A DNA stretch of 37,280 nucleotides, from positions 1 to 37,280 of the forward strand of contig CALVNA010000006.1 in NCBI GenBank assembly GCA_944349535.1. Reading direction: 5' to 3'. Shown piece after piece: positions 1 to 11,200 of the stretch. Under the pieces are notes generated by a model. That model saw only the letters and a list, made by a program, of their open reading frames with translations. It did not search any database and had not been told where the DNA came from. Within the stretch, counting starts at the first letter, position 1, and each line of letters opens with the position of its first letter. The DNA comes from an uncultured Clostridia bacterium. Lineage in GTDB: Bacteria; Bacillota; Clostridia; Christensenellales; UBA1242. Position numbers and translations under genes: made by a program.

Positions 1-219
1 GGGCATATTAAGTTTGGTCGCGCTCGGCTAGTTAACCTTTATCGGTTTAATTTCGCTTGCGCTTCATACGCAGACCTTTCGGTCTTGGCGTTCAGCCTCG
101 CTAGCTCCACCACTGAAGCTACTCGGGCATATTAAGTTTGGTCGCGCTCGGCTAGTTAACCTTTATCGGTTTAATTTCGCTTGCGCTTCATACGCAGACC
201 TTTCGGTCTTGGCGTTCAG
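1..219. repeat. Two identical 95-bp direct repeats, 124-bp period
   Basis: Bases 1-95 and 125-219 are identical at every position, separated by a 29-bp spacer (96-124). The unit looks less AT-rich than the DNA around it and contains two small inverted repeats: TTAACC facing GGTTTAA, and AGACC facing GGTCT. The window opens exactly at a unit boundary, so more copies may lie to the left. The 124-bp period is not a multiple of three, so one reading frame cannot run through both copies; I regard it as non-coding. It resembles a dispersed or tandem intergenic repeat, which could also explain a contig ending here. Function unknown. Confidence 0.9.
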
Positions 220-244
220 AATTGTTGTTTGCACAATTTTTCTG

Positions 245-316
245 AAAAAATAAAAAGAAGAGGGATGGAACAAGTGTTTGAAAGCTCAAACACTTGGCAA
301 CCTGTGGTTAGGCTGC
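245..316 (-). ncRNA. Candidate structured small RNA
   Basis: A strong minus-strand promoter (323-351) points into a stretch with no credible ORF. From the predicted start near 316 the RNA would form a short hairpin (GCAGCC at 316-311 with GGTTGC at 302-297), then a perfect 11-bp hairpin (CAAGTGTTTGA at 296-286, complement at 281-271, loop GCTT), then a pyrimidine-rich tail containing CCCTCTTCT and a U-rich end at about 256-245. The tail could pair with ribosome binding sites (AAGAGG-like), as C-rich sRNA motifs do in Firmicutes; that is inference. The U-run does not directly follow the stem, so termination is uncertain. It matches no RNA family I can name. It could instead be the leader of a gene beyond the window. 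Confidence 0.4.
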
Positions 317-322
317 ACTGCT

Positions 323-351
323 ATAATAGCAGATTTGCTTTGATAAGTCAA
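323..351 (-). promoter_or_regulatory. Sigma-A-type promoter of candidate sRNA
   Basis: On the minus strand, TTGACT (351-346), a 17-bp spacer and TATTAT (328-323) form a near-consensus promoter. The -10 lies inside a perfect 15-bp palindrome (318-332, CTGCTAT-A-ATAGCAG), which could be an operator. On the plus strand the same palindrome also reads TATAAT but has no well-placed -35. Confidence 0.6.
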
Positions 352-367
352 CAAAAATTTGAAAAAA

Positions 368-553
368 TTATAAAATTTTTACAATTTCTTGCTGCGGCAA
401 ATTATTGTTATCTTCGTTTATTTCATCTAAAGTCTTTCGTTGATTGTGGATGATAATGCAGGTGATGACAACAAACAAAATCAAAGCTGCTGCTGCAGCT
501 ATAAGCAAAATGTTTTTAAGCTTTTTCTTTTTTCTGTTTTGCTTCTCTTCCAT
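368..553 (-). CDS. Short DivIC/septum-initiator-like membrane protein
   Basis: 61 residues: a lysine-rich cytoplasmic start, one transmembrane helix (about residues 14-36) and a short charged outer tail. It overlaps the yabQ end by 38 bp. In Bacillus subtilis and relatives yabP-yabQ is followed by divIC, a divisome protein with one membrane helix and an extracellular coiled coil, so position and topology suggest DivIC. DivIC is normally 100 or more residues with a clear coiled coil; here only about 25 residues follow the helix, so it is truncated, a very short variant, or an unrelated membrane peptide. It has no Shine-Dalgarno; a promoter inside yabQ ends 7 nt before the ATG, so it may be transcribed separately from the sporulation genes as a leaderless mRNA. 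Confidence 0.5.
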   Translation of the reverse strand: MEEKQNRKKKKLKNILLIAAAAALILFVVITCIIIHNQRKTLDEINEDNNNLPQQEIVKIL

Positions 554-866
554 GCTTATGATTATAGCACTTAAGTCTTAGTTTTGTCCATAAAAATGCG
601 AAAAAATGTTTAAACAAAACAATGCTGACAACAAAGGTTAAAATTGTGTATAATCTGAATTGACCAAAATTTATATACAAATTTGTTATGATAAAAATGA
701 AAAAGCAAATCAATATTGAAAAAAAATATAAAATTTGAGAAAAAACCGTGTGTTTTTTCAGTTTTTTTGTGCAACATTCTGTGAAAAGCAATAAAATGGC
801 AGAAAAAAATCCTGCTGTAATCATAACACAAAACACAACGGGTTGGTTCAAAGATGGATATAGCAC
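516..866 (-). CDS. yabQ: YabQ-like spore cortex protein
   Basis: 116 residues with several hydrophobic helices and a basic C-terminal tail. YabQ is an integral membrane protein of the outer forespore membrane needed for spore cortex formation in B. subtilis. The segment around NLYINFGQFRLY matches the family pattern N-x-G-x-x-R-x-Y after a hydrophobic stretch. It starts with GTG at 866, overlapping the yabP stop as TAGTG, which implies translational coupling. The order yabP-yabQ-divIC-like supports the call. The sequence is divergent, so identification rests on topology, motif and synteny together. Confidence 0.75.
   Translation of the reverse strand: MLYPSLNQPVVFCVMITAGFFSAILLLFTECCTKKLKKHTVFSQILYFFSILICFFIFIITNLYINFGQFRLYTILTFVVSIVLFKHFFAFLWTKLRLKCYNHKHGREAKQKKEKA
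561..590 (-). promoter_or_regulatory. Internal promoter for the DivIC-like gene, leaderless type
   Basis: On the minus strand, TGGACA (590-585), 18 bp, then an extended -10 TGCTATAAT (569-561). The ATG of the downstream gene starts 7 nt after the -10, about where transcription should begin, and no ribosome site is present. It lies inside the yabQ coding region and would uncouple the division-type gene from sporulation control. Confidence 0.55.
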
Positions 867-1120
867 TATTTAAAAATCCTTTTTAAAAGACTTGGTTTTT
901 GTCCTGAAGATAAAGAAAATTTAAGGCTTGAAATTGTTCCGCTTATACAAACTAGATGGTTGTCAAGATCAAGTTTTGTTATTTCAAGATTTGCACCTGA
1001 AAGAACAATAGTTTTTGCGGTTGTTTCAATCACGGCTTGGTTGCTTGTTGCGCTGACAACTTTGGTCGCCCCTTGCAGTTCAACTTTTTCATAATTTTCA
1101 ATCGTCAAACATTCGCTCAT
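866..1120 (-). CDS. yabP: Sporulation protein YabP
   Basis: 84 residues matching the YabP/YqfC fold: a short beta-rich protein opening with LTIENYEKVELQG, followed by a region on the pattern I-x-G-x-x-L-x-I-x-x-L-D and ending SGTISSLKFS. YabP is required for spore cortex assembly and is normally made in the mother cell under sigma-E. A good ribosome site, AAGGAGAG (1131-1124), precedes the ATG. A weak sigma-E-like -10, CATAAATT, lies at 1158-1151 on the minus strand, without a convincing -35. It is the first gene of a three-gene overlapping cluster. Confidence 0.85.
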   Translation of the reverse strand: MSECLTIENYEKVELQGATKVVSATSNQAVIETTAKTIVLSGANLEITKLDLDNHLVCISGTISSLKFSLSSGQKPSLLKRIFK

Positions 1121-1202
1121 AATCTCTCCTTGCTTATGTGGTGTTTATCTAATTTATGCTGTAAAGCACTTAAAAATGCTAGCAATATAAACTAAATTGT
1201 TG

Positions 1203-1208
1203 TAAAAT
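1203..1208 (+). promoter_or_regulatory. Leaderless-type -10 box of the pseudouridine synthase gene
   Basis: TAAAAT at 1203-1208 is followed by 6 nt and the ATG at 1215. There is no Shine-Dalgarno and no clear -35. The spacing matches three other genes in this window. Confidence 0.45.
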
Positions 1209-1214
1209 AATCTT

Positions 1215-2036
1215 ATGGAAAAATTGGAGTTTATAAGCAGCAAAAAGCAAAAAATTGTTGATCTGTTGCAGACAAAGGGTCTTACCTTTAACGAAGCTTT
1301 CAAGGCGCTCAGAGAAAAAGACGTCAAAATTGATGGCGAGAGAATAAAAGCCAACAAATTTGTTGAAATCGGCTCGAAAATTGAAGTTTTTTATCAAAAG
1401 AGCGAAGTTGAGCTGCAAATCTTGTATGAAGATGAAAATTTGGTTGTTGTAAACAAGCCAAGAAACATTGAAGTTGCAGGAGAAAACAGCATTGCTTCCA
1501 GGCTGAAAGCAATTCCAGTTCACAGACTTGATCGAAACACAACAGGACTTGTTGTTTTGGCAAAAAATGAAAAGGCGGCAAACAGCTTGGAAAAATGTTT
1601 TAAAAACAAAACGGTCATCAAAAAATATCTATGTCAGGTTTATGGGCAAACAAATTTTAAAGGAGAAGTTTTCAGTGCTTATCTGTTGAAAGACGCAGCC
1701 AAAAGCAACGTTAAAATATTTTCGCATAATGTAAAGGGCGGCAAATTGATTCAAAATCAATTTGAAACAGTTGAAAATTTGAACAATGGAACAAGCATAG
1801 TTGAGTGCCAACTTTTGACAGGACGCACACATCAAATAAGAGCTCATCTGGCATTTCTTGGGCACCCAATTATTGGGGACGGGAAATATGGCAAAAATGA
1901 AATTAACAAAAAATATAAAGAAAAATATCAAAAATTGCATTGTTTTTATTTAAAAATTGAAAAAATTGATAAAGATTTTCGATATTTGCAAAATAAAGAG
2001 TTTGTCTGTCCAGCAGATTTTTATCAGCAAAATTAA
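1215..2036 (+). CDS. RluA-family pseudouridine synthase
   Basis: 273 residues. An N-terminal S4-like RNA-binding region (about residues 15-60) precedes the catalytic domain. The catalytic motif HRLDRNTTGL carries the nucleophile Asp106, and the family motif GRTHQIRAHLAFLGHPIIGD is present near the C-terminus. The enzyme would convert uridine to pseudouridine in rRNA or tRNA in the cytoplasm; the family includes RluA, RluC and RluD types and the target cannot be fixed from sequence. It is divergent from yabP and stands alone. No ribosome site precedes the ATG; a -10 box ends 6 nt upstream, so translation may be leaderless. Residues 1-10 lack strong family similarity, so a slightly later start cannot be excluded. 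Confidence 0.9.
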   Translation: MEKLEFISSKKQKIVDLLQTKGLTFNEAFKALREKDVKIDGERIKANKFVEIGSKIEVFYQKSEVELQILYEDENLVVVNKPRNIEVAGENSIASRLKAIPVHRLDRNTTGLVVLAKNEKAANSLEKCFKNKTVIKKYLCQVYGQTNFKGEVFSAYLLKDAAKSNVKIFSHNVKGGKLIQNQFETVENLNNGTSIVECQLLTGRTHQIRAHLAFLGHPIIGDGKYGKNEINKKYKEKYQKLHCFYLKIEKIDKDFRYLQNKEFVCPADFYQQN

Positions 2037-2158
2037 AGTTTTTTTTCACTTGCATATTTCGGATATTTTTAATTATTTTGGTTTATTGTTGAGGATATTT
2101 TTATTTTTTATTTTTATTTTTTTCAAGTTCGACAAAATTTAATTTTTTTCGCAATCGT

Positions 2159-2188
2159 TTGCAAATTTGTTGTAAAAAGTGTTATTAT
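2159..2188 (+). promoter_or_regulatory. Probable promoter of the giant lipoprotein gene
   Basis: TTGCAA (2159-2164), 18 bp, TATTAT (2183-2188). This would give a leader of about 45 nt before the TTG start at 2239. The rest of 2037-2226 is T-rich with no clear terminator for the upstream gene. Confidence 0.45.
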
Positions 2189-2238
2189 GTAAATATTAAA
2201 ATATATACTTCATCTGACGGGCAGATTTGGAGGATGAT

Positions 2239-5200
2239 TTGAAAAAAATTGTCGCGCTTATTTTCATTTCAATATGTTCTTTGCTGGGGTTTGCTGCTTG
2301 CAGTCAGCCACCATCTTTTTATGCTGAATTTGACCAAGATGAATATGTTTTAGACATAGGGGAGACTTTTGATGCACAAGAGCATCTTGATTTGACAGGA
2401 ATAGATTTTGAGCAAGTGGAAATAGCTTTTTCAAATCCTGATATTTTTGATGATGCGCAAGACGAATTGGTGGCAAGTCAAAGTGGAGAAACTTTGCTGT
2501 TTGCAAATCATGACGGGCAAACTTTGGCACAGTGCCGAGTATATGTGAATTATGTTTTTGACAGCCCTGAAAATTTGCAAATTTCCAAAGACGGAGTCCT
2601 TTCTTGGTCTGAACCTGTGATAAGGCAAGGTGCAAATTTAATCAGGCCGCAGCAATACATAGTCGAGATTGGTCAAAACAGACTCTATCGCGTAAATGAC
2701 AACAGTTTCAGTTTTGCTGATCGCAATCTGGAATATAACAGCTATCAGGTTCGCATTCAAGCAGTCGGCATTGAGGCGAGCCATATTCTGTCATCTGAGT
2801 TTAGCCAAACTCAAACAATTGTGTATGATTATGTCAGCATGATTGCAGGCCTTAACATTCAAGTTTCAAACACTTTTTTAAATCAAGAGACCACTTTGTT
2901 TTGGAATGGCAGCGAAGGCGTGGTTTATGATGTTTTCTTCAATGGGTTCAAAGTTACTCAAACGCCGCTGTCTGCGCCTTCTTTCACTTATGATTTTGCT
3001 CATTTTAGCAACGGCGCAGAAATTGAAGTTGAAATTGTTGCCTATGACGCAGCTTTCGAAGACCCAAAATTGTCAGTCAGCCACAGCTATACACTCAACA
3101 AACTGCGAGCTGTTGATGCAGGTTTTGTTTATGCACAAGGAGATGGTTATCTTGTGATAAATGACAGCCAAGAGGCTTCTGGCTATATAGTGCATTGGTC
3201 TTCTGTTGGTGATGGAGAAAGCGGACAAAAAATAATCAATAGCGGGCAGCGAGAACTTTTGAATGAACTTGAAAATGGAGTTTATAACATTTCGGTTCAA
3301 GCCATAGGCGGCAGTGATGGCGACTTGCTTTATCTTAATTCAAACAATGGACAATCATTTCAGTTTGCAAAACTTGCTTCTCCACAGGTGCAAGTTGAAG
3401 TTGAGCGGCAGCAAATCAATCTGACAATAGCCCAAGATCCTGAAGGCTATGTCGATTCTTACAAAGTTGTTGTTGGCCGTTATCAACAAATTGTGGACGC
3501 CGATGTTTCGCTTGAGATTTCAATTGATGCTTCTTATCTGAATGAAGGCGAAAACACGCTTGAAGTTTATGCGCTGCCAAAAGCGGATGAAATTTCTTCA
3601 ACCGGTGTTGCTTACTATACCCATCAAAATGCTGTTACAAATCGCGTTTTAAGTTCAAGACCATTCACTCAAACTGTTTATCTTTTGAGCGAGATAGAGC
3701 AAATTCAACATTCATTTGACCAGTCAGATTCAATTTTAACTTTTGACAATGTGCCTTATGCCGACAATTTCAGATTGTTTGTTGGACAGCAAGAGATTTA
3801 TGATTTTGATTTTGAAATAGGTGCAAGGCAAACAACTATCAGATTTTCAGCATTAAACAGCTTTACTCCTGACGAGAACAACAACTATCAAATTTCTGTT
3901 GAAGCGTTCAGAAATGATGGTTATGCAGTTGAAAGCTCGGGACTTAAAACCTTGCAAATTCTTGACGTGCCAACAAGACAGGATTCAGAAAACGGGCAAT
4001 TCAGATGGAGCGCAGTTGAAGGCGATGTTGTTTATTCTTACACTATAACCAAAACGGACGAGTTAGGGCAAAACGGTCAAGTAGTGGCTCAGGAGTCAAC
4101 AACCGATCAATGTTTGCTTGAATTGTTGCCTTTTGGATATTATTCTATTGAAGTTGTTGCTTGCAGCAATGATGAAAATTATTATTTAGACAGCAATTTT
4201 TATGAAAGCGAAAAGGTTTTGACAGAGCAGTTTGTTGTAACTGAGCAAATAGCGGCTCCAGCACTTACATTTACTCAGCAGGATGGTCAGTTTAGAATCA
4301 ACATCTCTGCTGTTGATTATGCAAGTCATTATGCGATCTATCTGGGAGAAGATGAAATTGATGCCTTTTCTGTCAGTCAGGAGCAAGAAGTTTACACCAG
4401 AGTGATCAATCAAACTTTCTCGCAAGAACAAGTTTATCAAATCTCTGTTGTGGCAAGTGCAGGAGAGCTTTATGACGAAATTTTGCATCCGGCATCTGAA
4501 GCAAGCATAGTAAACATCACAAGAATTGCAGCTCCGAGTTATAGCGTTCAAGAAATTTATTCTCAAAACGGACGTTTTGGAATAGAGGGCGAATACGGAC
4601 AAAAAATTGAAGAACGACTAATTCTCAGCAGTGGCGCGGATGACCAGTTTGTGAAAAATTTTGATATTAAAGTCAACGGTGAGAGTGCAAACACAAATCT
4701 TGAAAATTATATCAACCTTATGGGCAGAGGTGAGAGCTTGTCTCTCAGTTTGTCAGCCATTGCAATAGAAGATGATGTGGAAAATGGCAATTACTATCTT
4801 GACAGTGCGGTCAATGAAGTTGTGGTTTCAAGGCTTTCACGGCCAACTGACTTTGATTATCAAGATGGCGAAATTTCCTTTGTTGATTCAAATATGCAGC
4901 AAACCCAAAACTATTTTGTTGAAATTGAACTTTTCATTGAAAGTGGCAACAGAACAATTTCTTTCTTTACAAACTCTTTGGATCAAAATTTTGACATTGA
5001 GCAGCAGCTTGAATTCTTCAATCAAAACACAGCATTCAGCTACGAATTTGCGCAAGCAAGTAAAATTGGCATCAAAGTGTTTGCCTACACAGCTCCGCAA
5101 ATTTCACAAGGTCAAATTCTGCTTGAATCGCTAGAGGCTGTCAGCAGCGTGGAAGAGCATCAACTTATTGTTGAAAAAATGGTTTCTCCTGTTTTGAGCT

Positions 5201-8200
5201 TTTCACCAAATGGCACTCAAGGCACTTTAAGCTGGACCCGCACAGGGCAAGATACTGTTTATGATGTTTACAATGGCGAAGAAGTCGTTCTGTCAGATTT
5301 CACTGGCAACCAAACATCGCTTTCAAGTGTGCTAAAAGGGCTTGACTTGACGCAAACCACTGCAACGTTCAAAGTGGTGGCAAAAAATTCTGAATATCTC
5401 AATTCTTCTGCTTCAAATCAAATCAATGTTGCTCAACTTTCTGAGGTGGCTCAAATCAGAGTTTCGCAAAACCAAACGCTTTGGCAGGCAACATTGTCAA
5501 TTGATGATCCTGCAGATGCAAGACGAATTTCTCAAATCCTTGTTTGTGGGCAGCCAATTTCTTATCAGACAGGGCTGACCTCAGCTACTATTGATCTGTC
5601 AAATTATTCAGACGAGCTGCTTACAATAAGTCTTGTTGCAAGCAATAACGAGACTGAGCAGACATATTATCTTGACAGCAGTCAAACTCAATTTTCTTTG
5701 ACAGACATTTCTTCAGATCAATTGAATGCCACAATCGCTGATGGCAAACTTTCTTGGAATAATCCTTTTGAGCAGTGGCAAATTGACGATGGGTTAGTTT
5801 CCTTTACAATTGTTGTGGCGACGCAAGACAATCAATACACAATTTCAAATGTTGCAGAAACGTCGATAAGTTTGGCAGACATTGAAAGCCTTATTCAAAG
5901 CGAGCTTGACAGTCAAGAAGAAATCACTCTTTCAATTTATTCTCTCCTTGCGCCATTTAGCATCTTAAGTGGAGAAAGTGCAAGCTATGGTCAAGCTTCT
6001 CAAAGCGGCATCACGGTTGACAAGGTTGATCCTATCGCAAATGCAATTGTGCAGATTCAACTAGGTTCTAGCGATGATCTTATTTCACAACAAAGAGACA
6101 GTGTTGTATCGCTTTCATTTGACAATATTTGGCAGGGACAAGTTGACTTTGATGTTTATATCAATCAACAACTTGCTTTTGCAGGCGTTTCGCTTTCAAA
6201 TCCTTACAGCAGTTGCCGAGTTGAACAGACAGAGGGCGGCTATCGCATTATGATCACGTCTTCAATGTTTGCTCAAGCAGGAGAGCATGCCATTTCAATC
6301 AAAGTAAATCAGGAAAACAAAATCTCGTCAGTTAGCGCAGACTTTGCCATCTCAAGAAACAGCGATATTGTTTCTGCTGCGCTCAGTGCAGACGGTGTTC
6401 TTAGTGTCAATTACGGTCAAATCAGCGAGGACACACTTGTTGTAAGGCTGTCGATTGGTCAACAAACATATTTTGAACAATTCAGCAGCTCTGTAAATGA
6501 AATTGACCTTTCAGATTTTCTGCATGGCAAAAATGGTGGTGTCAGCATTGATTTGATTGTCATTTCTTCTTCAAACTCAATGCTGTGCAGCCCAATCAAC
6601 TATAACATTTCAGCAACAAAACTTGCAGCAATCCAGAATATTGAAATTTCTGATGATGGTCAGATTTTGCTGAGTTTGCAAAGTAACAGCTTTACTGGCA
6701 ATGAAAGCAATATCGAATTTGTTGTTCAAACCGAAAGTGGACAACTGTTTACATTCAATCCGACCCAGACGGAAAACAGTTTCGTTTTCAGCTATTCTTT
6801 GCAAGACTTTGTCAAACTGCTGTCAATCAGCCAAGAAAACAGTTATTCTCTTGAACTTGCTGTCAGAGTGCAAGGCTCGCTCAATTCAGACTTTACAAGC
6901 TTTACATTAAATTATAAAATCGAACAGACTGACGCTGTGCAAAAGAAAAGGAGCAGCCAGGTCAGCGACTACTTTGTTTTTGACACAACAATTCAAGACG
7001 GTCTTTCAACAACGGGTTTTGTGATCAATATCAAAGATTCTCAAGGGCAAAACCTTGAAACGCAAACTATAACAGTTCAGTCAGCAAATGGCATTTCTGG
7101 TTTCTGGGATGGCAACACAAATCAATTTGTTTTGACAAACCCTGGTTATGACGGAGCGGAAAACGACAATGTTTATGCTTGCTATGCTTTGTCAATAAAC
7201 AGCATCCTTGAAAACTATGATTATGGTCAGTTCGAGATTGAAATTTGCAGGATAGCATCTGACGGCGAAAGTTATTATATTTTCAGCAGCAAAAACTTCG
7301 GTCTTATGAAACTTAACAATGTTATCGAAGATCGTTTAAATCCACTTGCCGTAAACATTGCAAGAAATATCTTGTCATGGAATTGGATTAAAGCGGATGA
7401 AACTTTACCTGAAAACTTTGCGCCAGCCGCCTTCATGATAAGTATCTGGCCGGCAGGAGCACAAACTCAAGTACAAACACTTATTGTTTCTGAAAATTCG
7501 CTTGATTTGACTTCTATCAACCTTACAGAAGGCTACAACCTGTTGACAATCCAGGCATTTTCACAAGATGAAAACATTGTTGCTTCTTCTGTTTTAGACA
7601 CTCCTCTTGAACCGTTTAAGTATTATCAAACAACCCCTGTTACTTTGGAAGAAGGCAAGATTGTTTACAACTTAAACAAAGAGGGAGTGATCGACACAAG
7701 CATCGATTTTGTCAGCGTGTTTGATTCTGCATCAGGGGTCAATTTGGCTGATAATCTTGATCGAATTGGGGATAATGGATTCAGAGATATTTATTACTTC
7801 CAAATTGGTACAGTTGCTTCTCAGACAATCAAACTTAGATTTACATCCACAGATTCTCAAGGCCTTTCAAGCACAGGTCAGACCTATTATGCAACTGTCA
7901 ACGCAATGAATTTGCTGCCGAATTTCTCTGTTGGCAGCGAAGACTTCTTGACGCAAATGAAAAATTATATCGATCAGCATTCCGAGTCGCTAGAGGTCAA
8001 TTTCCAACAACTTGTAAGCTTCTACCAAACGATTGAAAGCATGGCGCAGGGGCTTGGCGACGGCGCAATTATCTTTGATGATTTTGGAAGGGCTATTCCT
8101 GCAGGTTACTACAATATTTCAATTTGTCAAACTGCAACCAATCCGCTGGATGACTATATTGATTCAAATTATTCAAGCACAAAACTTGTTTATCTCTCTC

Positions 8201-11200
8201 CAGCACCAAGCATGGCAATGCAAACTGAGCTTGATGAGCAGTCAGGTGAAGAAACTTATAGCGCAAGCTTCAATGTTGTTTCTATAGTCAGCGACGAAGG
8301 TCTTATGCAGCGCGCTTATGATTATGTGATGCTGCTGAGAAGAAACAGCTCATCTGGCGAAGAAAATGCATATCGTTTTATGATTTCTTATGACGGTGCA
8401 TGGACGATAAGCAATGGCGGCGAGTCTATGCAAAATATTATAAGTGGCGATGAAAATGGCTTTGTCATCAATTATACCGCTTTAGGAGAGTTTGCAAACG
8501 GCGATGAGTATTTGATTGACAAGTCTTATAGCTACAATGTTTATATCTATGCAGTTGGTAATTCAAGATCATGCTTTGGAAAAAGCTCGGTGATGAGTTT
8601 GACTTTCTTAAGCTTGGACAGCTCAAATATTGCAGTTGTTGATGGATATTTTGTTATCACAACTTCTCAAAATGAAGTGGGCAGCGACATTTTAGTTAAG
8701 TATCGCAGACAATATGGCTCTGGAATGGAAGCTCAGGAAGAAATTGTCAGAGTAAGCCAAGATTTGCAGGGCAGAGTTGTTCTTAATGATATATTGACAT
8801 ATTCAGGGCTTTATGATTATGTTGCCTTCAACGTTATGGGGCAGATTGATAATTCTACTTCAAGCATGAAACTGCCAAGCGCGTCTTATGGCATTTTAAA
8901 TCTCTATAAACTCAGCAGCCCAAGCTTGACAACCTCGCAAAACCAATTGCAAATTTCCGCAAGCATGAGCGATCAAAATTATGGCTCGTTTATTTACAGA
9001 CTTACAAACGGTGAGCTTGAAATAAATTCAACCAGTCAATATTTTGACGCAAACAGCGGCAATTTGAACACTCTTGTTTTAGATCACAGCCAATATGACG
9101 TTGATGGGGCAAACCAAGTCTGCTTTATCGCGCCTAGCATCTCTGCAATTGGCATCATTGAAAATGAATCTTCACAAGAAGGTTTGCCATATTTTGAATA
9201 CCTTATTGACCTTGACAGAATTGTGCTTTCTTCACAAAGCAGCCAGATCAGCCTTCAAAAGCTTGACGAGATTTCAAATTTCAGAATTGAAAACGGGGAT
9301 CTTGTTTGGGATGAAGCTCAACTTTCTGGCTTTGACGAAAATGTTGTGATGATCTATAGATTGCAAGTTGATTATTATGACTCAACAGGTTATAAAGGCA
9401 CAAATGATTTTTACACTTGTTTAAATCGTTTTGACACCACTTTGATTGACAATATTTATTCACAAGGCTCTGGTGCATTCTTCAATCTTTCTGTTTATGC
9501 TTATGCTGGTTTTGCTGACGGTCTGACAGAACTTGTGGAAAGCGGACAGGTTGACATCGCATCTCAAATTATAACCCAAAATGGCAGCCATGCACTTCAT
9601 TCTGCACCAGCCACAATCTCTTCAGTTGTAAAGCAAATAAGACCTAGCTTTGCAGTTGAACAACAAACTTATCAAGGCAAAATCGCAATCACTAGAAGTG
9701 GAGCAAATCTTAGCTTTGCAATCAACCTTGTTGACCAAAGCGGCACTCACCAGCTGATTGAAGGCGAAGATTTTGCAGTTGAAAGTGATGTGATAATTCT
9801 TGCAGACAACACACAGCTTGACGTATATTTCATTTCAATCATCAATGAAAACTTTGCAAGCAGCTCTACTTTCACGCTTCAAATCTATGCTTACAGCATT
9901 GGCACAATCAAGTCAGAGCCTTTGCAATCAAAAGCTTTATACAAGTTTCACGCTGTCGATTTATCAGATATCCAAGTCAATTTAATTGATGAAACAAATG
10001 TTTTAGATCTGACAGAATATTTTGAAAAATATTTGTATTCATATTCAAATGCAGTTTATCAAATTGAATTTGATTTGGCAGACGGCAGAACATTTGTTTT
10101 AGACAGCAGCAATATGGCATATGGCGATAATGCAGGCGAAAATATCAATTTGAATGGACAAACTGTTGAGGTTGTGGTCAAGCCAAAAACAGAGCAGTCA
10201 AATTATCTTGCAAGCAACAATGTCAGCATAACTTTCAGCAGTTTTAATGAAGAAGAGCCGCTCAACTTTGCCTTCAACGAGCAAATGTTCCGTTTTGAAT
10301 GGAGTTATGGCAACAGCAAACAATATCAATTTTATATTGAACTGAACTATCAAAATGGCGAAAATGAGACCGCTTTTGTTCAATCATATCAAGTTGTTGG
10401 CTCTGAAGAAACTGTTTGGCAATACTACTATCAGCCAAACAAAATGGGGACAATTTCGCAAGTCAATCTTTATGCAAGAGAGCTTGAGCAAGACATTACT
10501 GAGCCACTGCAGGTTCAACTGTTTGGCAAGGTCGAGGTTCAACTTGAAGATGCTGTTGAATTCAACCTTTTTGAAAGCGGTGACGGCACTGAAAGCTCTC
10601 CTTACACCATAGCAACCGCAGAACAATTTTCAAACATTGCACTGCGTGATGCTCAAAACGAAAATGTGTATTTTGAGCTGGCTTCTTCGTTTGAGTTGAC
10701 ATTGTCAGAGTATGACCATGTGCTGAATTCTTTCTACGGCAATTTGAACGGAAATGGCAACACAATCACAATCAATTTTGAAAAACAAAATTATGAAAAT
10801 GCTCAAAACAAAGGAAGTGTGGCTTTGGGTTCAGGCTCAACCACCGTCAATTTTATGCACGCACAAAGCATTATTGGCACAATAGCTCAAACAGCTGTTG
10901 TTGAAAACTTGAATTTGACCCTTAATCAACAAATTTCTGGCGAAGGCTATCAGCCAACCGTTTTAAGCGGTCTCGCTCTTAACAATTATGGCACAGTGGC
11001 AAATGTCAATGTGAGCCTGTCAAGCAGTCAATATTCAAATTCGTTGTCTTCACTTGCTTTGGCTGGGGTTGTCGGCTTTAATTATGGCACAATCGAAGCT
11101 TGCCAAAACAATGCAAGTTTTGCTCACACATATCCATCTTCAGCCATGATATTGATTTATGGTGGCATTGCTCTTCAAAATGCAACAAATGGTGTTATCA

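Noticed and set aside
1..219. CRISPR array
   Set aside because: The repeats are 95 bp with only two copies and one spacer, far longer than CRISPR repeats, and no cas gene is present.
271..296. Intrinsic terminator of the yabP cluster
   Set aside because: The 11-bp stem is perfect, but the T-run on the minus strand begins about 14 nt later, and a new promoter lies between the genes and the hairpin. It is better explained as part of an RNA.
181..453. 90-residue plus-strand ORF
   Set aside because: It starts inside the repeat, crosses the sRNA promoter and the DivIC-like gene, has no ribosome site, and is not protein-like.
2227..2238. Earlier TTG start of the giant lipoprotein
   Set aside because: It overlaps the GGAGG ribosome site and adds acidic residues before the signal peptide; TTG at 2239 is well spaced.
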